The translations under genes were made by a program, and so were the position numbers. 64,000 nucleotides of DNA from Streptomyces changanensis (GTDB lineage Bacteria; Actinomycetota; Actinomycetes; Streptomycetales; Streptomycetaceae). Below, piece by piece: positions 8,012 through 15,927 of the stretch. The stretch covers positions 186,001 through 250,000 of the forward strand of contig NZ_CP102332.1 of assembly GCF_024600715.1 (NCBI RefSeq), given 5' to 3'. How positions within the stretch are numbered: the first letter of the stretch is position 1; the number at the start of each line of letters is the position of its first letter. The notes below the pieces were generated by a model that worked only from the letters and a program-made list of their open reading frames with translations, did no database searches and was not told the DNA's origin.

Positions 8012-8632
8012 GTGGAAACACCCTACGAGCGCTATCTGCGCCTTCCCGCGCTGCTGTCCCTCCAGCAGCCTCGGACCTCCCGGGACGACACGGCGCGCTG
8101 GCCGGACGAGCGTCTCTTCATCGTCGTCCACCAGTCGGCCGAGCTGCTCGTCGGCCAGGCGCTGGTGGACCTCGGCACCGCCCTGGAGCACACAGAGGCG
8201 GGTCGGGTGCGGCCGGCCTGTACGTCGCTGCGGCGCGTGACGGCCCTGGTCGAAGCCCTCGACCAGCACCTGGTCCTGCTCGACCACCTGGATCCGGCCG
8301 GCTTCGGCGCTTTCCGTCCGCTCCTGGAGGAGGCGAGCGGGTCGCAGTCACCCCAGTTCGCCGCGTTGTTCGACCTGGTCGACGAACACGGCCACTTCGG
8401 GCGTACGACGGACACCGGGGGCGCGGCCGGCACGCCACCCGTCCGCGGCGAGGAGCAGGAGGAACCGGCCCCGTCCTGGCGGGCCCTCCACAACGCGGTC
8501 ACGCGCTGGCGCGTCCGGCACCTCTTGATGGTGGAGCGCATGATCGGCGACGGGGCCGGCACCGGGGGCACCACGGGGCTGGAGTACCTGCGTTCCCGGA
8601 TCCACCTGCCACCGCACCGCCCCCCGGTCTGA
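8012..8632 (+). CDS. Tryptophan 2,3-dioxygenase family protein, 206 aa
   Basis: GTG at 8012 with GGAG 7 bases upstream. The helical haem fold is clear: LPALLSLQQP near the start, FIVVHQSAELLVGQAL with the distal active-site His, ASGSQSPQF, and near the end WRVRHLLMVERMIGD (the proximal haem-ligand His) followed by GTGGTTGLEYLR, the substrate-binding GTGGT signature. This family opens the indole ring of tryptophan with O2. At 206 residues it is shorter than the usual 270-280, so it may be a streamlined kynurenine enzyme or a relative acting on modified indoles in secondary metabolism. No kynureninase or kynurenine formamidase gene is adjacent. Confidence 0.8.
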   Translation: METPYERYLRLPALLSLQQPRTSRDDTARWPDERLFIVVHQSAELLVGQALVDLGTALEHTEAGRVRPACTSLRRVTALVEALDQHLVLLDHLDPAGFGAFRPLLEEASGSQSPQFAALFDLVDEHGHFGRTTDTGGAAGTPPVRGEEQEEPAPSWRALHNAVTRWRVRHLLMVERMIGDGAGTGGTTGLEYLRSRIHLPPHRPPV

Positions 8633-8668
8633 CGGGCGTCCGGGGAGCGGCGGAGGTGGGAGGGAGGC

Positions 8669-9064
8669 TCAGGACGCCCGGGCCCCGCGGTCCGCTGCGG
8701 CGCCCCGGTCGCCGGACGCCGCCTCGATGACCTCGTCCAGGACGCCGCGCGTGAGGGCCAGGTCGGCCATCATGCGGTCGATCCGCTCACGTTCGGCGAG
8801 CAGCTCGCCGACCAGGCGCGAGGTGGCGGACGCGTTGGGTCCGCCGTCCGCGTCGCGCATGCAGGGGAGCAACTGGGCGATCTTCCTGCTGTTCAGGCCC
8901 GCCGCGTACAGTGCCTGGATCCGGACGACGCGGTCGACGGCCCACGCGCCGAACTCCCGGTGCCCGCCCGGGGTCCGCTCGCTCCGCAGGAGCCCCTGCT
9001 GCTCGTAGTAGCGCAGGGAGCGCTCGCTCACCCCGCTGCGCCGGGCCAGTTCACCGATCCTCAT
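8669..9064 (-). CDS. MerR-family transcriptional regulator, 131 aa
   Basis: Winged helix-turn-helix start MRIGELARRSGVSERSLRYYEQQGLL, then HREFGAWAVDRV and a coiled-coil (LVGELLAERERIDRMMADL) for dimerisation. There are no clustered Cys for metal binding, so it belongs to the redox- or organic-ligand-sensing MerR group, like those controlling oxidoreductases. It is divergent from the old yellow enzyme gene and the shared 66-base spacer carries a typical MerR promoter, so control of that enzyme is very likely. Confidence 0.88.
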   Translation of the reverse strand: MRIGELARRSGVSERSLRYYEQQGLLRSERTPGGHREFGAWAVDRVVRIQALYAAGLNSRKIAQLLPCMRDADGGPNASATSRLVGELLAERERIDRMMADLALTRGVLDEVIEAASGDRGAAADRGARAS

Positions 9065-9092
9065 GCCTCACCCCACGCCGCCCGACGGGCAC

Positions 9093-9124
9093 TTGAACCT
9101 GACACCGATGTCAGTTCCTACGGT
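9093..9124 (+). promoter_or_regulatory. MerR-type promoter with operator dyad
   Basis: TTGAAC (9093-9098, -35) and TACGGT (9119-9124, -10) are separated by 20 bases, the overlong spacer typical of MerR-controlled promoters. The perfect palindrome CTGACACCGATGTCAG (9099-9114) fills the spacer. The downstream ATG is at 9131, 7 bases after the -10, so the transcript is probably leaderless. Confidence 0.8.
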
Positions 9125-9130
9125 ACCGGC

Positions 9131-10270
9131 ATGACGCAGACACCCCGCATCCCGCAGCTCCTCGAACCCGCCCGCCTCGGCCCGCTCCACCTGCCGAACC
9201 GTCTCGTGATGGCGCCTCTGACCCGCAACCGCGCGGGGGCGGACGGCGTCCCGCAGCCGCTCATGGCCACCTACTACGCACAGCGCGCCTCCGCCGGACT
9301 GATCATCGCCGAGGCCGCGACACCGAACGCCGTCGGGCAGACGTACCCGAACATCCCGGCGATCCACAGCCAGGCGCACGTCGACGGGTGGCGGCGGGTC
9401 ACACGGGCCGTGCGGGCGGCGGGCGGCCGGATGTTCCTGCAGCTCCAGCACGGGGGCCGGGTCGGGCACCCGGACACCAGCGGCCTCACTCCCCTCGCCC
9501 CCTCCCCCGTGCCGCTGCCGGAAACCCTCCACACGCCCTCCGGGCGCCGGCCCGCCGTCGTACCGCGCGAGATGACGACCCGGGACATCCGGTCCACCGT
9601 CGCCGACTTCGCGTCGGCCGCCCGCAACGCCGTCGACGCCGGCTTCGAGGGCGTCGAGGTGCACGCCGCCAACGGGCATCTCCTGCACCAGTTCCTGGCC
9701 GGGAACACCAACCGGCGCGGCGACGCGTACGGCGGCCCGGTTGCCCACCGGATCCGGTTCGTCGTCGAGGTGGTGCGGGCCGTCACCGACGCGATCGGAC
9801 CGGATCGGGTCGGACTGCGCGTCTCCCCCGGCAACACCGTGAACGGCGTACGGGAGGACGACACCGACAGCATCTACCCGGCGCTCGTCGAAGCCCTGGC
9901 GGACAGCGGACCGGCCTACCTGCACGTCGTGGCCGCCGATTCGGACCAGCCGCTCTTCCGCACGCTCCGCGACGGCTGGCCGGGCACGCTGATCGCCAAC
10001 CCGGCCCTCGGGTGGGGAACGCCGCTCCCCGCCGATGGCGGCCGGCGGGCGGGCGAACGGCTGCTGGCCGCCGGCGCGGACCTGATCGCCCTCGGCCGCG
10101 CGTTCATCGCCAACCCCGACCTGGTCGAGCGGATACGCCTCGGCGCTCCGCTCAATCCGGTGCGCGAGGCGTACCAGATGTACACGGGAGGGGAGACCGG
10201 GTACACCGACTACCCCTTCCTGGCCCCCGACCACGCCGGCAGCGGGTCCCCGGAGCCGGTGGGCCGGTGA
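9131..10270 (+). CDS. Old yellow enzyme family FMN-dependent ene-reductase, 379 aa
   Basis: TIM-barrel flavoprotein: LLEPARLGPLHLPNRLVMAPLTRNRA at the start, EAATPNAVGQTYPNIPAI, LQLQHGGRVGHP, the substrate-binding His and Asn in VEVHAANGHLLHQFL, DAYGGPVAHRIRF, and the late FMN-phosphate region ADLIALGRAFIANPDL. It reduces activated C=C bonds (enones, nitro-olefins) with NADPH. The size fits classical OYE/NemA enzymes. The ATG at 9131 lies right after the MerR-type -10 element, so it is probably read without a leader. Likely induced by electrophilic stress through the neighbouring MerR protein. Confidence 0.93.
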   Translation: MTQTPRIPQLLEPARLGPLHLPNRLVMAPLTRNRAGADGVPQPLMATYYAQRASAGLIIAEAATPNAVGQTYPNIPAIHSQAHVDGWRRVTRAVRAAGGRMFLQLQHGGRVGHPDTSGLTPLAPSPVPLPETLHTPSGRRPAVVPREMTTRDIRSTVADFASAARNAVDAGFEGVEVHAANGHLLHQFLAGNTNRRGDAYGGPVAHRIRFVVEVVRAVTDAIGPDRVGLRVSPGNTVNGVREDDTDSIYPALVEALADSGPAYLHVVAADSDQPLFRTLRDGWPGTLIANPALGWGTPLPADGGRRAGERLLAAGADLIALGRAFIANPDLVERIRLGAPLNPVREAYQMYTGGETGYTDYPFLAPDHAGSGSPEPVGR

Positions 10271-10345
10271 GCCGGTGGCAGGCCGGTGAGGGAGACGGCG
10301 GCGGCCGCCACTCGGCCCGCCGCGCCGCCGGGGCAGGATGGGCGC

Positions 10346-10666
10346 ATGCGCCATGACGAGGCGGCGGGTTTCGCCCTGCCGCGAGGAGCGACCGGCTTCT
10401 TCCGCCCGGAGGACGGCCCGCTCCCCCGGACCGGCCTCCGCGCCTTCCGCACCGCACCCCACGCCGCCGCCCGCAACCAGTTCGTGACCCCACCCGCGTG
10501 GGCCCGGGCCTTCTCCGACGCGGGTCTCGTCCTCCTCACGCGCGAACGGCTGACCACGCCACTTACGGACGCGGACACATCGGTGCTGACCAAGGCGGAA
10601 CGGCGGCAGGTCCACTGCCACGGCGTGGACACGCTGGGCGGGGTGCTCTTCAACGCCTGGGCCTGA
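10346..10666 (+). CDS. Hypothetical protein, 106 aa, possibly shortened
   Basis: Begins MRHDEAAGFALPRGATGFF, then HAAARNQFVTPPAWARAF and ends with TLGGVLFNAWA. This start and end match my recollection of a Streptomyces hypothetical family in which the middle is longer, so the gene may have lost an internal segment in frame. The ATG has a weak GGGGCAGG upstream. No motif suggests an activity. Confidence 0.5.
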   Translation: MRHDEAAGFALPRGATGFFRPEDGPLPRTGLRAFRTAPHAAARNQFVTPPAWARAFSDAGLVLLTRERLTTPLTDADTSVLTKAERRQVHCHGVDTLGGVLFNAWA

Positions 10667-10829
10667 CAGGTGACGTCCGCCGAGCCCCCCCCCGACGCCG
10701 GGCGGGCGGGACGCACCGCCGGTCGCGGTCACGCGGGAAGGTATCCCGGCCACCGGGGCGGCAGGTCGCCCGGGCCGTGCACCACGTGCGCCACACGGGT
10801 GACCGGGTGAGCGCGCCGGAGTCTCGGGG

Positions 10830-11282
10830 TCAGGTCGCGCAGAACTCGTTGCCCTCCGGGTCCTGCATGACCCACCAGTGGCCGGCGGGCCCCTTGTCCA
10901 CCTCGCGGACCCGAATCGCTCCCAGGGTCTCCAACCTCGTCACCAGGTCGTCGAGGCCGCCGGGCCCGCCGTGGACGTCCAGGTGCAGTCGATTCTTGGC
11001 GGACTTGGGCTCGGGCACGTCCTGGAAGAGGAGCCGCCGGCCGTGGCCGACGCCGCTGGTCGCGTCGTAGGGGTCCTCGGGGTGACGGATCGCGGCGTAC
11101 CCGCGGAAGGTCTTGCGGCCGCGGTGCTCGACGACCGCGCCTTCCGGGAGGTGGCCGGCGGCCAGCAGCTGCTCGACCAGAGGAGTGGGGTCCTCCACCT
11201 CGTACTCCAGTGCCGCGGCCCAGAAGTCGGCGAGGGCGGGCGCGTTCGTGCTGTCGATGACGAGCTTCCAGTGCAAGGGCAT
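10830..11282 (-). CDS. VOC (glyoxalase-like) superfamily protein, 150 aa
   Basis: Starts MPLHWKLVIDSTNAPALADFW, the first strand and helix of a VOC beta-alpha-beta-beta-beta module; the second module gives NRLHLDVHGGPGGLDDL and finishes HWWVMQDPEGNEFC, the usual end of the fold. Residues His in KLVID-type strand, HLDV and the E of GNEFC are where these proteins bind a divalent metal. Members include lyases, dioxygenases and resistance proteins; nothing here picks one. The ATG at 11282 has no strong ribosome site. Confidence 0.8.
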   Translation of the reverse strand: MPLHWKLVIDSTNAPALADFWAAALEYEVEDPTPLVEQLLAAGHLPEGAVVEHRGRKTFRGYAAIRHPEDPYDATSGVGHGRRLLFQDVPEPKSAKNRLHLDVHGGPGGLDDLVTRLETLGAIRVREVDKGPAGHWWVMQDPEGNEFCAT

Positions 11283-11780
11283 GTGCCCATCTGACGTGCC
11301 GTCCGGGGTCCCGCGCAACCCGGCTTTCCAAACCGACGGCCGCGAGAGCTCCGCCCTGTACCCACATGGTCCGGCACCTACCAGCGCCGCGGCGGCCGGC
11401 AGTTTGGCCGGTGGTGCCGGTGTGACGCCCGGTGTGACGCCCGGCCGCACGGTCGCCCCGGGCGACGCACTCCGGCAGGAGGCGCATCTCGTCGGGCGTC
11501 CGGTCGAGGACGTGGACGGCCGGTTTCGCCACGTCCTCGGAGGAAGCGCCGGCCCCGGCCCGGGCGGTGGCGGCGTCGGGGGGGCACTGCCCGGCCCGTG
11601 CGGCGAGGCCGCCCGCCTCCGCTTGCCTCCTGACGGGTCGATCTTGGTCGGGTCACGGTGCCGGAGCCGGCGTGGTGCTGGCGCGAGGCGGGGCGGGGGC
11701 GGGCGTGGGGCGGGCGCGGGGCAAGGCGGGCGCGGGGCAGGGCGGGACGGGGCAGGGCGGGACGGGGAGGACGGGGAACA
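11283..11780. other. Intergenic region ending in a G-rich repeat tract
   Basis: No gene seen in about 500 bases. From about 11687 to 11778 the plus strand is dominated by GGGGC, GGGCG and GGGACGGGGCAGGGC units, with many runs of three or more G, so it could form G-quadruplexes just before the Nudix gene. Upstream of this, GTGTGACGCCCG is duplicated at 11419 and 11431. Confidence 0.55.
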
Positions 11781-12402
11781 GTGGACACGGATGTGCGGAC
11801 ACAGGACTCGGCGTACGCGGTCGCCGTGGACGACGACCGGTTGCTGCCGGCCCGCCTGTCGGACGCGTCCCCGGTGTTCGCCCCCGGGCTCTGGCACCTC
11901 CCGGGCGGTGGCATCGACCCCGGGCGAGCAGCCCGTGGAGGCCCTGGCCCGCGAACTCCGGGAGGAGACCGGCCTGGAGCTCCCCTCCGCCCATCTGCTC
12001 GACGCACGGAGCTACGGCGTGCGGCGGCACGGTGTGAGCTGGCACCTCACGGCGCTCTTCCACGCCGTCGACCTCCCGGGCGGGGCACCGGTCGTGACCG
12101 AGACCGACGGCTCCACCGACGCGGCCGTGTGGGTACCGCCGGCGGACCTGCGGACGTCGACGCTGTCGCCGGCGGCCGCATGCTCGGGAGCCGGTCCGGT
12201 CGCCACGGGTGACGGTGCCGGCTGCTCCCGCCGCTTCGGCCCCCTGCGCGCGCCCGACGAGTTCGACGAGTCGGACGAACCGGGCGACGGGCCGGACCCC
12301 GGCGGGTCCGCCGACGACCGCGCCGGCCGGGCCCCCGCCACCGGCACGGTTCGTCGTCAGCGCCCGCGTACGATGGCGCCATGGCGAGCACGCGCACCGT
12401 GA
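11781..12402 (+). pseudogene. Nudix hydrolase gene with a one-base frameshift
   Basis: GTG at 11781 (GGGGAGG upstream) opens a frame ending in FAPGLWHLPGGGIDPG. At 11918-11924 the sequence CCCCGGG has one base too many: after it, the rest of the Nudix box (EQPVEALARELREETGLE) continues in another frame through GVSWHLTALFHAV and AVWVPPADL. Joined, the box GX5EX7REUXEEXGU is perfect, so the enzyme, which would hydrolyse a nucleoside diphosphate derivative, was functional until recently, or the extra G is a sequencing error. The C-terminal tail is low-complexity and overlaps the next gene by 22 bases. Confidence 0.7.
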
Positions 12403-12785
12403 CCAGCAGGCACCCCGTCGGGTGCCTGCTGTCGTCGCTGGTGCTCGCTGTGCTGGCCGGTGTGCTGGGCATGCACGGCCTGGTGCCCGGATCGATGCCC
12501 GTGGCGGCCGCCCACACCGGTCACCACACGGCGCCGGCCACGGCGGCGGAGGTGCCCCGGCTGGTCGGTGACTGCTCGCACTCCGACGGCGGGGCGGGCC
12601 ACGTGGCCCACGCCGACGGGACGTGCGCGGCGGCCGGTACCGGCTCCGCCTACACGCCGCCCGCGCTCACCGCCACCGTGTCAGCGGTCCCCACCGCCGT
12701 GGCACCCGGGGACGGCCTTCGGGCCTCGACGGCGAGCGGCAGGGGCCCTCCCGACCTGTCCGAGCTGCAACTCCTGCGGATATAG
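12381..12785 (+). CDS. DUF6153-type small membrane/secreted protein, 134 aa
   Basis: One hydrophobic segment near residues 14-38 (VGCLLSSLVLAVLAGVLG), then a His-rich region (HTGHHT, CSHSDGG, HVAHADGTC) and the conserved end PDLSELQLLRI. The family is actinobacterial and of unknown role; His and Cys suggest binding of a metal, perhaps copper. It lies directly upstream of the DUF305 gene, which is also His- and Met-rich, supporting a shared metal-related job. The start is inferred from the family pattern. Confidence 0.75.
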   Translation: MASTRTVTSRHPVGCLLSSLVLAVLAGVLGMHGLVPGSMPVAAAHTGHHTAPATAAEVPRLVGDCSHSDGGAGHVAHADGTCAAAGTGSAYTPPALTATVSAVPTAVAPGDGLRASTASGRGPPDLSELQLLRI

Positions 12786-12907
12786 ACCGACGCGCCGCAC
12801 GCGCGCCCTCCGGCACCGGCCGGTGGAGCGCCGTGCCCCGGTACGTACGTCTTCCGTCCGTGACACCCCGCGCGGCGCGCGTCGCCGCGTGCGAAGGAGC
12901 AGCACCC

Positions 12908-13552
12908 ATGAACAGCAGGAGTTCCCTCCACCGCCGTACCGCCGCCGCCCTGACCGCGGGCGCGGCCGCGCTCGCCCTCGCCGCTTGCGGCGGGAGCGGC
13001 AGCGGATCGACCGGGCACGACGAGCACGGCGCGACCCCCTCGTCGGCCTCCTCCGCCCCGGCGTCCGGGCCTGCGTCGCAGGACCGGCACAACGCCGCGG
13101 ACGTCGCCTTCGCACAGGGCATGATCCCCCACCACCGGCAGGCGGTGCAGATGGCGGACCTGGCGCCGTCGAGGGCCGCGTCTCCCGAGGTGAGGAAGCT
13201 CGCCGAGGACATCAAGAAGGCGCAGGACCCGGAGATCAGGACGCTCTCCGAGTGGCTCGTCTCCTGGGGCGAGACGGTGCCCGTCGAGGGCTCCGCGGAC
13301 CACTCCCACCACGCGGGCATGGAGGGCATGATGAGCGCCGAGGACATGGCCGCACTGGGCAAGTCCTCGGGGAAGGCCTTCGACACCGCCTTCCTGGAGA
13401 TGATGATCAGGCACCACGAGGGGGCCGTCACCATGGCCAAGGCCGAGCGGGACCGGGGCGCGTACCCGGCGGCCACGAAGATGGCCGACGCGATCGCGGC
13501 CTCGCAGAGCGCCGAGATCGCGGAGATGAAGAGGCTGCTGGCCCGCGACTGA
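12908..13552 (+). CDS. DUF305 lipoprotein with HH motifs, 214 aa
   Basis: Lipoprotein signal: basic start MNSRSSLHRR, hydrophobic run, lipobox LAAC near residue 27. The mature part has a Ser/Ala linker and then two DUF305 repeats, each with a paired His motif: QGMIPHHRQAVQMA and MMIRHHEGAVTMA, separated by HSHHAGMEGMM. DUF305 is a four-helix, ferritin-like bundle fold, often encoded near copper-handling genes. It would sit on the outer face of the membrane. It follows the DUF6153 gene by about 120 bases and is closed by a strong hairpin. Confidence 0.9.
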   Translation: MNSRSSLHRRTAAALTAGAAALALAACGGSGSGSTGHDEHGATPSSASSAPASGPASQDRHNAADVAFAQGMIPHHRQAVQMADLAPSRAASPEVRKLAEDIKKAQDPEIRTLSEWLVSWGETVPVEGSADHSHHAGMEGMMSAEDMAALGKSSGKAFDTAFLEMMIRHHEGAVTMAKAERDRGAYPAATKMADAIAASQSAEIAEMKRLLARD

Positions 13553-13570
13553 GCGGGGAGCGAGCCGGGC

Positions 13571-13601
13571 GGCGGGGCCGGGCGCGGTGCCCGGCCCCGC
13601 C
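13571..13601 (+). terminator. Terminator of the DUF6153/DUF305 unit
   Basis: GGCGGGGCCGGGC (13571-13583) pairs perfectly with GCCCGGCCCCGCC (13589-13601) over a 5-base loop, 18 bases past the DUF305 stop. Confidence 0.85.
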
Positions 13602-13686
13602 GCGGGCCGGGGCGTCCCGTCGGGCCGGTCGCGGCGACGTGCCGTCACGTCGGCCGGCCACCGGGCGCCTCGCCGCCGGCGGGCCG

Positions 13687-14040
13687 TCAGCGGCGCGGCC
13701 GCGTGCTCTCGGGCCCGAGCTGTCCGTCGAGGTACTCGATCAGCCGCGTCTCGCTCCGCTCCAGCCGCTCCCGCCGCTCGGCGGGCAGCGGGGCGAGGAC
13801 GTCGACCAGGACCTGGTCCCGGGGGACGTGCGCCATGGCGCCCGAGTAGACCCGGCAGCGGGAGCACCAGGCGAGGGCGACGCACCGTTCGAACGCGGGG
13901 GATGCGGGCGGGTGGAAGCGGTGGCGGTACGAGCGGACGGCCGTCCCGCAGGTCGCGCAGATCCGCCGGTCGCCGTCCGGAACGGTCTCCCAGGTCCCGG
14001 ACTTGCGCCATCGAGGGCGCCCCTCCGGTGCTCTCCACAT
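13687..14040 (-). CDS. Hypothetical protein with zinc-binding Cys pairs, 117 aa
   Basis: Contains CATCGTAVRSYRHRFHPP and, about 25 residues on, CVALAWCSRCRVYSGAM, that is CxxC ... CxxC around an aromatic- and His-rich segment, suggesting a zinc site. The C-terminus (VDVLAPLPAERRERLERSE) is helical. The start is uncertain: ATG at 14040 was chosen, with in-frame ATGs at 14055 and 14091 as options and no clear ribosome site for any. It may form a unit with the next upstream minus-strand gene. Function unknown. Confidence 0.6.
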   Translation of the reverse strand: MWRAPEGRPRWRKSGTWETVPDGDRRICATCGTAVRSYRHRFHPPASPAFERCVALAWCSRCRVYSGAMAHVPRDQVLVDVLAPLPAERRERLERSETRLIEYLDGQLGPESTRPRR

Positions 14041-14132
14041 CGTCACACCGGGCATGGTCGCGGACGCGGTACCGTCCCGGCAACCCACCACTCCCCGCGC
14101 CTACGCCGGTCGCGCGCGCCCCGCTGCCCCGC

Positions 14133-14447
14133 TCAGGGCCGGGGGTTGCTCCGCTCCCACCGGGGCGACGCGTCCGTGCCGCGGCGCCCCGCCACGGCGG
14201 CGCAGCGGTGGCACAGCCGCTGGACCCGGTCGGCGGAGCCGCCCGACTCGGGGATCGTGTCGGCCCACGGCACGTGGGAGAAGCGGGCCAGCTGGGAGCG
14301 GCTGAGCGAGAGCCCGCACACCGTCTCGTTCCGACCCGGTTCCCACGCGTGGACCTCCCCGGCGGGGAGCCTGCGGCGGAGCCCGTCCTCTTCGTCGGTC
14401 CACTGCCCGGAGGCCGCGACCGCGTACTGCCGTCGTCGTGTCGCCAT
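14133..14447 (-). CDS. Hypothetical actinobacterial protein, 104 aa
   Basis: Recognisable by NETVCGLSLSRSQLARFSHVPWAD and VQRLCHRCAAV. Three Cys (one in VCGL, two in CHRC) could hold a metal with His. I recall similar short proteins in many Streptomyces genomes, all uncharacterised. It is read toward the 13687-14040 gene with 92 bases between. Confidence 0.6.
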   Translation of the reverse strand: MATRRRQYAVAASGQWTDEEDGLRRRLPAGEVHAWEPGRNETVCGLSLSRSQLARFSHVPWADTIPESGGSADRVQRLCHRCAAVAGRRGTDASPRWERSNPRP

Positions 14448-14622
14448 ACCCTGCGACTACCCCGCCGGGACGGTCCCCACCGGGTCGCGCCCGCCTCCCG
14501 GTGAGAGGCGTCGAGCAGGGCGTCGGGGGCGTCCTCTAGAGTGCCACTGTCCCTTACACGTGCCGTGGTGTCGGCCCGGCGGCGCGTGCCGATCCCGCCA
14601 CGGGCCTGACCGAGGAGCAACC

Positions 14623-15453
14623 GTGACCGGCCTGGCGCCCATGTCCCTTCAGCAGGAGATCGCCCGGGATCTCCACGTGAGTCCGTCCTTCGACGCGAAG
14701 GAGGAGATCGAGCGGCGGGTGGCGTTCCTCGCCGACCGGCTGACGTCCGCGGGTCTGCGCGCACTGGTCCTGGGCATCAGCGGCGGTGTCGACTCCACGA
14801 CCGCGGGCCGGCTGTGCCAGCTGGCGGTGGAGCGGGTGCGGGCCGCCGGGCACGAGGCGACGTTCTTCGCGATGCGGCTGCCGTACGGCGCCCAGGCGGA
14901 TGAGGCCGACGCGCAGCTGGCGCTGGAGTTCATCGGGCCCGACCGCGTCCTCACCGTGGACGTGAAGCCCGCGAGCGACGCCGCGCTGGAGGCGCTCCTG
15001 GCCGGTGACACCGTCTTCCGCGACGCGCACCACCAGGACTTCGTGCACGGCAACATCAAGGCGCGGCAGCGCATGATCGTCCAGTACGCGGTGGCGGGCG
15101 CGCACGACGGCCTCGTCGTGGGCACCGACCACGCCGCCGAGGCGGTCTCCGGGTTCTTCACCAAGTTCGGTGACGGGGCGGCGGACGTGGTCCCGCTGAC
15201 GGGTCTCACCAAGCGGCGCGTCCGCGCGGTGGCGGAGGCGCTGGGCGCGCCGTCGTCGCTGGTGGGCAAGGTTCCGACCGCGGACCTGGAGAGCCTCAGC
15301 CCGGGCAAGCCCGACGAGGAGGCGCTCGGCGTCACCTACGGCGAGATCGACGACTTCCTGGAGGGCAAGCCGGTCGGCGAGGCCGCCTTCGAGGCGATCG
15401 TCCGCCGCTACCGCCTCACCGAGCACAAGCGACAGCTCCCGATCGCCCCCTGA
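14623..15453 (+). CDS. nadE: Ammonia-dependent NAD+ synthetase, 276 aa
   Basis: Catalyses the last step of NAD formation: deamido-NAD + NH3 + ATP to NAD. The ATP-pyrophosphatase loop SGGVDST is at residues 53-59. GTDHAAEAVSGFFTKFGDG (substrate pocket), PLTGLTKRRVR and KVPTADLESLSPGKPDEEALG follow in the order found in E. coli NadE, and the length matches (about 275). It has no glutaminase domain, so it needs free ammonia. GTG at 14623 has GAGGAG 5 bases upstream; an internal ATG at codon 7 is less well placed. Actinobacteria usually also have the large glutamine-dependent form elsewhere. Confidence 0.96.
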   Translation: MTGLAPMSLQQEIARDLHVSPSFDAKEEIERRVAFLADRLTSAGLRALVLGISGGVDSTTAGRLCQLAVERVRAAGHEATFFAMRLPYGAQADEADAQLALEFIGPDRVLTVDVKPASDAALEALLAGDTVFRDAHHQDFVHGNIKARQRMIVQYAVAGAHDGLVVGTDHAAEAVSGFFTKFGDGAADVVPLTGLTKRRVRAVAEALGAPSSLVGKVPTADLESLSPGKPDEEALGVTYGEIDDFLEGKPVGEAAFEAIVRRYRLTEHKRQLPIAP

Positions 15454-15604
15454 CCCGACCCCGCCGTGACCGATCGGCCCCTGCGGCGGCCGGTCGGTCG
15501 GCGGCGCCCGCCCGCCGGCCTCGGGTGTCGGCCTCGGGTGTCGCGGCCCGGGACAGTCGGCGGGTGGGCACATCAGTCGGGGCTGCCGGCGTCCGTTGAC
15601 CGTT

Positions 15605-15633
15605 GACGGCGCCCACGGTGCGTGGGCGCCGTC
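15605..15633 (+). terminator. Hairpin between nadE and the next small gene
   Basis: GACGGCGCCCACG (15605-15617) pairs perfectly with CGTGGGCGCCGTC (15621-15633) across GTG. It ends 15 bases before the next GTG start, so it may stop nadE transcription or sit in the leader of the small gene. Confidence 0.7.
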
Positions 15634-15647
15634 GCCTTGGAGGGCTC

Positions 15648-15884
15648 GTGCACGTCTTTCTTCTCGTCTTCGGCCTGGCCGCCTCCGGAGCGGGCTCCTG
15701 GGTCGCGTGCGACATACGCGGCGCCGCGTCGGCCCTGGAGCGGTACCAGCGGCGCAGCGTCGAGCTGCGGGCGCGGGGCGCGCTCGACCCGCCCGACCGG
15801 TGGGTGTCGGCCGCGGGCTTCCGCTGGCTCGGGGCCGTCACCTGCGTGTGCGGCCTGCTGCTGGCCCTGCTGTCCGCGATGTAG
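15648..15884 (+). CDS. Small membrane protein, 78 aa
   Basis: GTG at 15648 with GGAGGG upstream. Two membrane helices (about residues 2-21 and 58-77) flank a charged loop with RYQRRSVELRARG. No family of known function is recognised. Its leader overlaps the preceding hairpin. Confidence 0.6.
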   Translation: MHVFLLVFGLAASGAGSWVACDIRGAASALERYQRRSVELRARGALDPPDRWVSAAGFRWLGAVTCVCGLLLALLSAM

Positions 15885-15927
15885 CCGCACCACTCCGCAG
15901 CACCCGGAGCCCGTGCCCGCCCGCGGT

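Noticed and set aside
8669..9064. Metal-sensing MerR (mercury or copper type)
   Set aside because: No Cys cluster in the C-terminal part, and the divergent gene is an ene-reductase, not a transporter.
11687..11778. G-rich tract as a coding repeat protein
   Set aside because: No ribosome site or start fits; it reads best as non-coding repeat before the Nudix start.
12460..15453. A 997-residue open frame spanning several genes
   Set aside because: Only its last 276 codons (nadE) look like protein; the rest is the Arg/Pro-rich shadow of DUF6153, DUF305 and minus-strand genes.
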